Source: Thermoplasmata archaeon (GTDB taxonomy: Archaea > Thermoplasmatota > Thermoplasmata > Lutacidiplasmatales > UBA184). Taken from it: a stretch of DNA of 55,161 bases. Each line of letters opens with the position of its first letter. The stretch's first letter is position 1. Where the stretch lies: NCBI GenBank assembly GCA_022750435.1, contig JAKIVS010000001.1, forward strand, positions 166,542-221,702, read 5' to 3'. A program made the translations under genes and the position numbers. Positions 32,935 to 41,303 of this stretch are shown one piece after another. A model generated the notes under the pieces. The model saw only the letters and a list, made by a program, of their open reading frames with translations, did not search any database and was not told the DNA's origin.

Positions 32935-34437
32935 ATGGCGTCGGCGACCGGGCGGGACCGGCCCGACCTTCTCCTGGTGGTCTTGGACTGCGTCCGGGCT
33001 TCGGATTTCCCCGGAGGGGCCGAGGCCGTTGGACCGACACCGTTCCTGGACCGGCTGCGGAAGGAGTCGGTCGACTACCCGAAGGCCGCCAGCGTCGCCC
33101 ACTGGACCGTCCCCGCCCACGCCAGCATGTTCACCGGGATGTACCCGTGGGAGCACGGGGTCCACGCGAAAGGTCTCCTGAAGCTCGACGCCCACGGCCA
33201 GTCGGTGGGGGCCCTGCTCCAGTCGTCCGGCTATCACACCATGTCCATCTCGGCGAACGGACTGATCAGCCCCGCCCTCGGCCTGGTCGATGGGATCGAC
33301 CGAAGCGCCTGGGGGGTCTCGTTGTTCCACCGGTTCGGGAATGGCGTGGTCCCCCCGAAGGGTTCCGAGTCCGCCGCGGCGGGAGCCCCAGTCCCGCCGC
33401 CGCGGCACATGAGTCCCATCGCGTATTGGACCGCGGTGATGCTGGCGCGGTATCCGGGAACCTGGGACCTGCCGACCCGGCTCATGATGCTCCTTCGCCA
33501 CCGGTCCGACGGGGCGCGCGCCCGCCTCGCCAATTGGCTGGAGCCGACCGCCGGTCGGTGGCTGAAGGAGGCCCCCCAGGACCGCCCCCTCTACTGTTTC
33601 GTCAATCTCCTGGACGCCCACGAGCCGTACCTGGCCGAGCCCGAAGTCGTCCGGACCCTCCGCGCATGGTGGGCGTACGCCCGGACCCGGCAGGACCGCC
33701 TCGGCTGGGTGACGGGGAAGTGGAAACCGACTCCCACCGAATTTGAACTGCTGCACGAGCTCTACCGGGCGATGGTCCTCTCGCTCGACCGACGGGTCGA
33801 GGCGGTCGTGAACGCGTTTCAAGCGGCCGGCCGCTGGGACAACACCACGATGATCCTGACCAGCGACCACGGTCAGGCGTTCGGGGAGCACTCGGCGCTG
33901 TTCCACATTCTCGGGGTCGACGAGCCGGAGATCCGGGTCCCGATGAGCGTCCGGTACGCCGGTCGCCGACACGCCGGCGCCAGCGCCGAAGGGTGGGCCA
34001 GTCTGATCGATGTCTACGCGACCCTCCTCGCCGAAGGGCGGGTTGCCATGCCCCCGCGGCCATCGGCGCCGGTGTCGCTCGAGACCCTCATCGACCAACC
34101 CCGCTCGGCTCCGGTCTACGCGATGTCGGATGGCCTGGTCCACGACTCCGACCGCAACCAGGTCCCGAGCGAGCGCCGCGAGAAGATCGACCGGCTCCTG
34201 GTGGCCGCCTACGAGGGCGACTTCAAGATCGTCCACGACCCGGTGACCGACGAGATCAGGGCCTACCGGCACCGCGAGGACCCGGGCGAGACGAACGACG
34301 TGGCCGCCACCCACGGGCCGGAATTGGCCGCGCTCGCCGAAGGCGCCCGGGAGATCGGTCGACGGATCCTGAGCGGACCGGAGTCGCAAGTTCCGACCGA
34401 CGTGGAGGAACGCCTTCGGTCGTGGGGCTACATCTAG
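32935..34437 (+). CDS. Cytoplasmic AlkP-superfamily (sulfatase-like) hydrolase, Thr nucleophile
   Basis: 500 aa, no signal peptide. Metal Asp18 in LLVVLDCVRASD, nucleophile motif HWTVPAHASMFTGMYPWEHG with Thr58, NLLDAHEPY, and metal-binding MILTSDHGQAFGEH. As in the paralogue at 12391 there is no formylglycine signature (T-V-P-A-H instead of C-x-P-x-R), so a phosphodiesterase, phosphatase or transferase acting through Thr is more likely than a sulfatase. The two share long blocks, including the terminal DVEERLRSWGYI. GT-C paralogue D begins 10 nt after its stop, so they form an operon and probably act in one pathway. A TATA-like GTTAAG at leaderless spacing precedes it. Confidence 0.84.
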   Translation: MASATGRDRPDLLLVVLDCVRASDFPGGAEAVGPTPFLDRLRKESVDYPKAASVAHWTVPAHASMFTGMYPWEHGVHAKGLLKLDAHGQSVGALLQSSGYHTMSISANGLISPALGLVDGIDRSAWGVSLFHRFGNGVVPPKGSESAAAGAPVPPPRHMSPIAYWTAVMLARYPGTWDLPTRLMMLLRHRSDGARARLANWLEPTAGRWLKEAPQDRPLYCFVNLLDAHEPYLAEPEVVRTLRAWWAYARTRQDRLGWVTGKWKPTPTEFELLHELYRAMVLSLDRRVEAVVNAFQAAGRWDNTTMILTSDHGQAFGEHSALFHILGVDEPEIRVPMSVRYAGRRHAGASAEGWASLIDVYATLLAEGRVAMPPRPSAPVSLETLIDQPRSAPVYAMSDGLVHDSDRNQVPSERREKIDRLLVAAYEGDFKIVHDPVTDEIRAYRHREDPGETNDVAATHGPELAALAEGAREIGRRILSGPESQVPTDVEERLRSWGYI

Positions 34438-34447
34438 GCTCCCCGAC

Positions 34448-36916
34448 ATGGATTCCTCCGTGACCGCGGCCACGACGCCTCCTCCTTCCCCCGGGCCGGG
34501 GCTCCGTCGGCTCGTCCATCGGGTCGAAGACGCGCTGTTCCCGCCCTCGGCGGGTCCGTCTCAGAACCCCCGGGGCGTCCTTGCCGCCGCCCTCCCGGAG
34601 TGGCCCGGCGTCCTGATGGCGCTCCTGGTCGCCGTCTCGGTCGCGGTCCTCCTCGAGCAGATCATCTCGGTCCAGCCGATCCCTCCCGGCGGCGACCCCG
34701 GCGAGTGGACGTCGACGGCGCTCGCGTACGCCGGACTTCCCTACCCGTCGTGGATCATCCCGGGGCAGTACCCCCCGCTCCTGTTCCCGCTCCTCGGACT
34801 CCTCGTCCGCTTGGGCGGCGGCGCCGCCGCCGGGGCGCGCGCGTACGTCGGCGTCGCGGCGGTGCTGATCGGGCTGTCCGTCTACTTCCTGGCGCGGGGG
34901 CTCACCCGGCGCCGCTCGACGGCGATCATCGCCGAAGCGCTCGTTCTGATGAATCCGTCCCTCCTCCAGATGTTTTTCTGGGGTGCCTACCCGAACCTCC
35001 TCGGGTTTGTCTTCCTCAATCTCACCCTCGCCTTCCTCGTCCGGTACATCCGCTCGCGTCGTCCGCTCCATCTCGTCCTCTTCTGGAGCGCGGCCGCCGC
35101 CGGCGTGCTCACGCACAGTCTCGTCGGGGTCATCGAGCTCGGGGCCGTCGGCCTCGTCCTGCTGATGTGCCTCTCGTTGCGGATCGTCCCGCGTGCGATT
35201 CTCCGCAGCCGGGCGGCGATCGCCGGCCTCGCCGTGTTCGTGGGCTCGATCGGGTCGTACTACCTGGTGACCAACCTCCTCCACATCCATCATCCGAACT
35301 ATTTCCAGAGCGGCGCCTTCGCCTACGTCAAGAACGGGCTCGGGGCGATCTTCTACCTCCTCGTGCGTCCGTTCGTCCCCGCGTTCCGTCTCCCCCTCGC
35401 CACCGCGCTCCCGCTCCTCTGGATCATCGTCGGCGTCCTCACCCTCTACGTCCTCGGCATGCGCCTGTTCTGGAAGGAACGGATGACCCTCGGCACGATG
35501 GTGACCATCGGGCTCGCGCTCTCGGCCACCGGACTCGCCGCGGTCGGCTGGGAGCTCTCCGTCGTCACCGACTACGTCCGGTTCGGCTACTTCCTCGTCA
35601 CACCGATCGCGCTCGGGCTCGCACTGTTTCTCGACTGGTTCATGTCCGGCCTGGCGGGCCGCGCGGCGAAGGTCGCGACGACGTCGCCGCACCGTCCGCC
35701 CCGGACGACCTGGCACGCACCGGGCGTCCTCGCGGACCCTCCCGCGGCGAACGCCCTCCTCGCGTTCTCGGTGGTCGTGGTCCTCGGCGTTTCGGCCCTC
35801 GTCACCCTACCGGCGCTCCCCCTCTACGAATCCAACAACACCAAGGTCGCCCACGATTCGACGTTCCTCGGCGCGCTCCATCTGGTCCAGAACACCGGGG
35901 TTCCCGGGGGGCTCCTCACCGTCCCAGGAGCCGCCAAGTGGACGCGGGCCCTGCTGGTGCGGGACGCCTATTCGCCGAACCTGCCCGCCCGCTACACGTT
36001 CGACGCGAGCCATCTCGTCGACGAGGAGACCGCGTACTTCGCCCTCACGAGCCGCTTCGCCGTCGACAACGGCGTCGTGGCGGTTTCCGGATTGGGGACG
36101 AACCTCTCCTCCGGGAACGCGACGTTCGAGTACCAGGCGGCGTACTTCGGGGTGTTCACGCCCGTGATCGCCCTCCCCGTCGGGAATATCTCGGTCCTCG
36201 TCGAGACCGGGGGGACCGTGCACGCCGAAACGGTCACCGGCGTCACCGGGGTCCGGATGGGGAGCGCCGGCGCGTCGTGGTTCGAGATCGACTACGCGGG
36301 CCCGTCGTTCTCGCTCGCCCTTCGCGGCACCGCCCTCCCAGGGACGACCTCGGCCACGATCGCCGTGACCGCCAACGCCTCGGCGGGTTCGACGCTTCTC
36401 TCCCTCGCCGGGAACCTCACGGGGCCGTCGGTCGGGTTCACGCACATCGCCCGGAGCCGGACCGCGGGAGAGCTCAACCTCACTCCCGGAACGTTCGGCG
36501 GACGCCTCGCGAGCTCGGCTCAGTTCGTCCCCGCGTACTCGCTCCTCTCCCTGTTCCCGTACAACCATCTCGGGACCCCGGCCCACGCCAGTTTCGCCGT
36601 GAACGACTCGACCGGGGCGCCCGTTCTGAACTTCACGCTCCTGTTCACCACCCCGGGCGCCTCCAACCTGGTGCGGGGTCTTCCCCCGCTCCTCTCGACG
36701 CCGCTCATCTACCAGAACTGGTCCATCCGGTTCGTGCTGTTCACGACCACCCCGAACCCCGGGGCCGCCCAGGCCAACCTCCCGGCGACCGAGGTCGCGT
36801 ACCTGGAGGCGGAGTACGGGGCGAAGGTGCTCGGGGTCTCCGGACGCTGGACCGTCCTCCTCCTTCCCGCTCCCACCGACCTGCCCGGCCTCCCGGTGCT
36901 GAACCTTGGAGGCTGA
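34448..36916 (+). CDS. GT-C-type multi-pass membrane glycosyltransferase-like protein (paralogue D)
   Basis: 822 aa. Closest relative in the window is paralogue C: shared RVEDALFPP near residue 26, then PPGGDPGEWTSTALAYAGLPYP with Asp83, GQYPPLLFPLLGLLV and MFFWGAYPNLLGFVF. About 11-12 membrane helices, then an outer domain from about residue 455 containing GAAKWTRALLVRDAYSP, DEETAYFALTSRFAVDNGVV, several sequons, and the family end SIRFVLFT, EVAYLEAEYGAKVL and WTVLLLP. The conserved Asp in the first outer loop fits GT-C catalysis with a polyprenyl-phosphate sugar donor. It is translated from the same mRNA as the AlkP enzyme 10 nt upstream. Confidence 0.78.
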   Translation: MDSSVTAATTPPPSPGPGLRRLVHRVEDALFPPSAGPSQNPRGVLAAALPEWPGVLMALLVAVSVAVLLEQIISVQPIPPGGDPGEWTSTALAYAGLPYPSWIIPGQYPPLLFPLLGLLVRLGGGAAAGARAYVGVAAVLIGLSVYFLARGLTRRRSTAIIAEALVLMNPSLLQMFFWGAYPNLLGFVFLNLTLAFLVRYIRSRRPLHLVLFWSAAAAGVLTHSLVGVIELGAVGLVLLMCLSLRIVPRAILRSRAAIAGLAVFVGSIGSYYLVTNLLHIHHPNYFQSGAFAYVKNGLGAIFYLLVRPFVPAFRLPLATALPLLWIIVGVLTLYVLGMRLFWKERMTLGTMVTIGLALSATGLAAVGWELSVVTDYVRFGYFLVTPIALGLALFLDWFMSGLAGRAAKVATTSPHRPPRTTWHAPGVLADPPAANALLAFSVVVVLGVSALVTLPALPLYESNNTKVAHDSTFLGALHLVQNTGVPGGLLTVPGAAKWTRALLVRDAYSPNLPARYTFDASHLVDEETAYFALTSRFAVDNGVVAVSGLGTNLSSGNATFEYQAAYFGVFTPVIALPVGNISVLVETGGTVHAETVTGVTGVRMGSAGASWFEIDYAGPSFSLALRGTALPGTTSATIAVTANASAGSTLLSLAGNLTGPSVGFTHIARSRTAGELNLTPGTFGGRLASSAQFVPAYSLLSLFPYNHLGTPAHASFAVNDSTGAPVLNFTLLFTTPGASNLVRGLPPLLSTPLIYQNWSIRFVLFTTTPNPGAAQANLPATEVAYLEAEYGAKVLGVSGRWTVLLLPAPTDLPGLPVLNLGG

Positions 36917-37043
36917 CGGTCGGTGTCCGGAGTGTCGCTCGTGCTAGGGTCGACTGCGACGATGGTCCGGAGATAGCCTTATGGAAGGTCGTTCTGCCCC
37001 GTTCCCGCCACCTCCGGCACGCCGGGGCGGGGCCGGTCATTCG

Positions 37044-40000
37044 ATGCGGAGCACGATGGGAGTCGGAGCGGGGATTCGCCGTGGGCGTTCCGCCGTCCTG
37101 GGCATCGCCTTGGTCGTCCTCGTTCTCGTCCTACCGGGGACCCTCGTCTCCGTCGGAACGGTCGGTGTCGGTCCGACCCGCTCGGGGACGTCCGTCGCCG
37201 GGACCCCCTGGCACTCCACCGGGACCACGTCGCACCCCGGGTCCATCGCCTCCCGGCCACGACCGTCCGGATCCGCCGCCTGCGACGGACTGTGGCCGGA
37301 CTTCGCGGCGACGTTCCCCGCCCCCCTCGGATGCGTCGGGAGGGACCAGGCGATCGCCGGGTTCTATTCCGATGTCGCCGGGGGCGCCGGGAACGTGACC
37401 ATGGTCCTGACCCTCCCCGCCGACCGGTCCCCGACCGCGAACCAGTCCGACCTCTACCGAGCGCTCTGGGTCGGATTCGCCCTCGCCGACCCGAACGCCT
37501 GGATGGGCGAGTGCTTCCTCGAACTCCGGTTCCAGCCCGATGCGTCCTGGAACTTGACGGCGGGAGGAAACGCCACCGACCCGAACAACTGGACGGGAAC
37601 GCTCGTCGGCTGGGAGTTCGACCCGGCGGCGGGTACGGTCGACGCCTGCGTGGACGAGCCGCTCTATGCGACGAGCACCGGGAACGGAACGTACCTGGCG
37701 CTCCAGGGCGGGGACGTGCTGAACATCACGACGACCGGCTGGTTCGGGGACGTGGCCGGCGAATCGATCGTCGTCACGGACACCTCGAGCGGACAGACCA
37801 GCACGGTGAACGGAATCAACGACGACGGCGCGCCGCTCGACCCGGCGTATGCGACGGCGAACGTCCTCGATGCCCTCGCCGGCTCTGGGGCCCAGATCCC
37901 GGCCGTCGCCGTCGGCGTCGAGCTCGCGGGTGGGGCGAATCCGTCGATCCCGACGAACTCGAGCTTCGGCGGGTGCACGCCGGGGATCCCGCCCGGTACC
38001 CCCGCCAACCCCTCCGTGCCGTGCCCGAGCTACGACCCTGCCTCCTGGATCAACGACACCGCGTCTCCGCTCCGATTCTCCGCACCGACGTTCACGGGGC
38101 ACACGAGCGCTCCCAGCAGCGAGGTCCTGTTCTCCAGCAGCATCGGCGGGACCACCGGCGTGGCCAACCTCAGCAACAAGACCTGCGTGGGCCGGATCGG
38201 CTCCGCGTTCTGCACGTACCCGTGGTACAGCTACTCGTGCGGCGCCGGCTCCTTTGAGTTCGGGGCGACGGACTACTCGGGAGTCACCACCGATTTCACC
38301 GAGCAGAATCAGTACGGCTCGACGCCCGTCGCCAACCTCCTCGGCGATCCGCAGTTCGCAGGGAACGCGTTCGCTGTCCCGGGGTGCGGGGGCCAGGCCC
38401 AAAACGTCTCGGTCGGCGTCTCGGCCGGCACGGGCCTCGTCCAGCTCCTTGGCTCGAACTACACGGCCCCGACCGGGGTGTCGATCGCGAGCGGGGCGTA
38501 CGCCATCTCCGCGCTGCCGGGCCCGGGCCAATCGTTCGTCGGTTGGACGGTCACCGGCGGCAGCACCGTCCTCAACCTCGTGAGCTCGTCCACGACCCTC
38601 GTCGTTGGCACGGCGGGCAGCGTCGTCGCGAGGTTCAACGCCACCGCCCCCACGACGAACGTCACATTCTCCACGACCGGAGGGAACGGCTCCTTCGTCC
38701 TCGGACCGCTGTGGGGGAACAGTTCCCTCGGGTCTCCGACGACCGTCCCGAACGGTTCCGCCGTCGCGCTCGCCCCGGGATCCTACCCCCTCCAATCCAC
38801 TCCGGCCCCCGGGGACGGGTTCGTGGTCTGGTCCGGGTCGCTCCATGCGGCCGTCGGGGAGCGCTCCGCCCCGGCCACGTGGCTGTCGATCTCGAGCTCC
38901 GGAGGCACCGGCTCGGTGTCGGCGCGGCTCCATCCGATCGGCTCGAACGCGACCGTCATCGCGAACGCCACGGGGAACGGCACGATCTCGGTCGACGGCG
39001 TCGCCATCCCCTACACGTCCGCCAACCGAAGCTCGTTCGGCTCCGTCAACGTCACGGGTGGCACCGTTCTCCTCGAAGCCAACGCCTCCCCCGGCTGGGA
39101 GTTCCTCGGTTGGTCGGTCCTCCCGGGAGGCGTGGCCCTGCCCGGGAATTCCACCGAAACGAACGTGACCCTGGCGGCCGGCACGGCCTACGCCGTCGGA
39201 GAGTTCGCGGCGCTGGTCACCGTCGATTCACGCTCGTCAATGGACGGCCAGGTGTCGGTGGACGAGGCGGCTCCGGTCTCGAACGGCACCCTCGTCCCCC
39301 TCGGGGAGGGGCTCCACGACATCGGGGCGGCGCCGTACGGAGGGTTCGCTTTCCAGCGCTGGCTCGTCTCCGACCCCACCGAGCTCTGGGTGACCAAGCC
39401 CCTCTCGCCTCTGACGGAGCTGACCGTCAACGGCACGGGGACGCTGACCGCCGTGTACGCGAGCGCCGCGACGGGGAACGTGACACTCAAGGTCACGCCC
39501 GGCGGGGGCGGGTTCCTCGAGTTCAATTTCGCGAACCTGAGCGCCAACCCGACCGTCAACACGTCGACGGTGGTCACCACGTACGAGCTGCGCGCCATCG
39601 CGAACTACGGCTACCGGTTCCTCGGCTGGAACGTGACCGGGCCGGCGAGCGTCGTCCCCGGAAAACTCACGTTGACCGGTTCCGGGGCCGTCGTCACGGC
39701 CAAGTTCACGGCGAAGTTCTTCCCGGTCACCTTCGTCGTCACCCGACCCGGAACGGTCTCGATGACCGTCAACGGCAACGCCGTCGCGAGCGGCGCGACC
39801 CTCGGCCTGGCCCGCGGAGTCTACCCGTTGACGGCGACGGTGACGGCCCGGAACACGACGTTCCTCGGATGGTCCACGGCGTTCCTGATCGGGAACGTGT
39901 CGCCAAGCCACACGAGCGCCACGGTCACCATCGACGGCTCCGGTAGCGTCTTCGGGATCGTCGCCGGCTTCGTGCTCGCGGGATTCACCGTGACGCCGTC

Positions 40001-41195
40001 GACCACCGACGTCGGGGCGACGTTCCACGTCACCGTCGCCACGAACGGGACCGGCCCGCTCACGTACAAGTACTTCGGACTTCCCCCGAACTGCAACTCG
40101 GTCAACCGCAACAACTTCACCTGCCGCCCGACCGCCTCGGGAACCTATCCGATCCGGGCGTCGGTCACGGACCAAGGGGGCGCGGTCGAATTGACGCCGA
40201 CGGTCCTTCTGACCGTCGTCGGCGACCCGACGGTCGTCTCGTTCACGACCGACCCGGTCCAAACCGACCTGGGCGTGCCGGTCGTACTCGCGGTCGCCGT
40301 CCAGCAGGGGCTCGGGCCCTATTCGTACGCCTACACGAACCTGCCGCCGGGCTGTTCCACGATGAACGTCTCGATTCTCAACTGCCTCCCGAGCCAGACC
40401 GGGTCGACGCTCGTCTCGGTCACGGTGACCGACTCGGTGGGAGTCGCCGCGACGGGCGCCACCAGCGTCGTGGTGGTCCCGCGGCCTGCGGTCGCGAGCT
40501 TCGTCGCGAGCCGTTCGTCCTTGGACGTCGGCGTCCCGACGTACCTGAACGTGACCACGACGGGCGGCACGGGCCCCTACACCTGGACCTACACCCAACT
40601 TCCCAGCGGCTGCACGACCCACCCGACCGCGAACTTGGAGTGCACGCCGACGGGTGCGGGCACGTACAACGTCACCGTCACCGTCCAGGACGGGTTCGGT
40701 CTCGACGCGATCAGCTTCGTCGTTCTCACCGTCCACGCCCGCCCCACCGTCACCTTGTTCTCGGCCTCTCCCGCGAACGTGACCATCGGCGAGTCGGTCC
40801 TGTTCACGGTCGTCGCGAGCGCCGGGACCGGGGCGTACGGCTACACGTACATCGGGCTCCCGCCCGGTTGCCCCGCGACGGCGGTCGCCTCGTTCCGCTG
40901 CACCCCCAGCACGACCGGTGGGTACGCGGTCACGGTCACCGTCGTCGACGGGGACGGGGCCCGGGCGAACGGCTCGACTGCGGTGACGATCGTCGCGGTC
41001 TCGCCGACCGGCCCGAATCCGTCGCCAAACCCGACGACGGGACAGGGAATCGACTGGACGATCGTCGCGCTGTTCGTCGTCGTCGCCCTGGTCATCGCCA
41101 TCGTGTTGATCTGGCGGTTCGGCCGACCGCCGACACCGGCACCGGCCGCCGCGCCGGCAGGGGCAGAGTCCCCGCCGGACGTCGCACCGAAGTGA
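37044..41195 (+). CDS. Large surface protein with InlB-like repeats and Ig/PKD-like domains, C-terminal anchor
   Basis: 1,383 aa from ATG 37044; an in-frame ATG at 36981 adds 21 aa but overlaps the probable TATA (CCTTATGG, 36977-36984). Signal segment AVLGIALVVLVLVLPG. Residues about 60-440 form a Cys-containing domain with many sequons (PLGCVGRDQAIAGFYSD, NAWMGECFLELRF). Next come about seven divergent InlB/Flg_new_2-like repeats with an FxGW core (SFVGWTVTGG, EFLGWSVLPGG, RFLGWNVTG, TFLGWSTAF). Then four Ig/PKD-like domains of about 85-90 aa, each with LPPxC or LPSGC and a second Cys. A membrane helix (IVALFVVVALVIAIVLIW) and Pro/Ala tail end it. Its size and repeats suggest an S-layer-like or adhesive role. 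The AlkP gene follows on the same strand after 108 nt. Confidence 0.76.
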   Translation: MRSTMGVGAGIRRGRSAVLGIALVVLVLVLPGTLVSVGTVGVGPTRSGTSVAGTPWHSTGTTSHPGSIASRPRPSGSAACDGLWPDFAATFPAPLGCVGRDQAIAGFYSDVAGGAGNVTMVLTLPADRSPTANQSDLYRALWVGFALADPNAWMGECFLELRFQPDASWNLTAGGNATDPNNWTGTLVGWEFDPAAGTVDACVDEPLYATSTGNGTYLALQGGDVLNITTTGWFGDVAGESIVVTDTSSGQTSTVNGINDDGAPLDPAYATANVLDALAGSGAQIPAVAVGVELAGGANPSIPTNSSFGGCTPGIPPGTPANPSVPCPSYDPASWINDTASPLRFSAPTFTGHTSAPSSEVLFSSSIGGTTGVANLSNKTCVGRIGSAFCTYPWYSYSCGAGSFEFGATDYSGVTTDFTEQNQYGSTPVANLLGDPQFAGNAFAVPGCGGQAQNVSVGVSAGTGLVQLLGSNYTAPTGVSIASGAYAISALPGPGQSFVGWTVTGGSTVLNLVSSSTTLVVGTAGSVVARFNATAPTTNVTFSTTGGNGSFVLGPLWGNSSLGSPTTVPNGSAVALAPGSYPLQSTPAPGDGFVVWSGSLHAAVGERSAPATWLSISSSGGTGSVSARLHPIGSNATVIANATGNGTISVDGVAIPYTSANRSSFGSVNVTGGTVLLEANASPGWEFLGWSVLPGGVALPGNSTETNVTLAAGTAYAVGEFAALVTVDSRSSMDGQVSVDEAAPVSNGTLVPLGEGLHDIGAAPYGGFAFQRWLVSDPTELWVTKPLSPLTELTVNGTGTLTAVYASAATGNVTLKVTPGGGGFLEFNFANLSANPTVNTSTVVTTYELRAIANYGYRFLGWNVTGPASVVPGKLTLTGSGAVVTAKFTAKFFPVTFVVTRPGTVSMTVNGNAVASGATLGLARGVYPLTATVTARNTTFLGWSTAFLIGNVSPSHTSATVTIDGSGSVFGIVAGFVLAGFTVTPSTTDVGATFHVTVATNGTGPLTYKYFGLPPNCNSVNRNNFTCRPTASGTYPIRASVTDQGGAVELTPTVLLTVVGDPTVVSFTTDPVQTDLGVPVVLAVAVQQGLGPYSYAYTNLPPGCSTMNVSILNCLPSQTGSTLVSVTVTDSVGVAATGATSVVVVPRPAVASFVASRSSLDVGVPTYLNVTTTGGTGPYTWTYTQLPSGCTTHPTANLECTPTGAGTYNVTVTVQDGFGLDAISFVVLTVHARPTVTLFSASPANVTIGESVLFTVVASAGTGAYGYTYIGLPPGCPATAVASFRCTPSTTGGYAVTVTVVDGDGARANGSTAVTIVAVSPTGPNPSPNPTTGQGIDWTIVALFVVVALVIAIVLIWRFGRPPTPAPAAAPAGAESPPDVAPK

Positions 41196-41303
41196 CCTCG
41201 TCCGGCGAATCGCTTATCGCCGACCCCGACTGGGTCCCCGTCCGGGGGTCGACGAGCGACGGTCGCAGCCGACGGGGTCCGGACCGCCCGTCCCCCGAAC
41301 CTG

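Noticed and set aside
30724-34473. A 1,249-codon open frame on the minus strand across GT-C paralogue C and the AlkP gene
   Set aside because: It runs in a shadow frame over two genes with strong motifs and has low-complexity Arg/Gly/Pro content.
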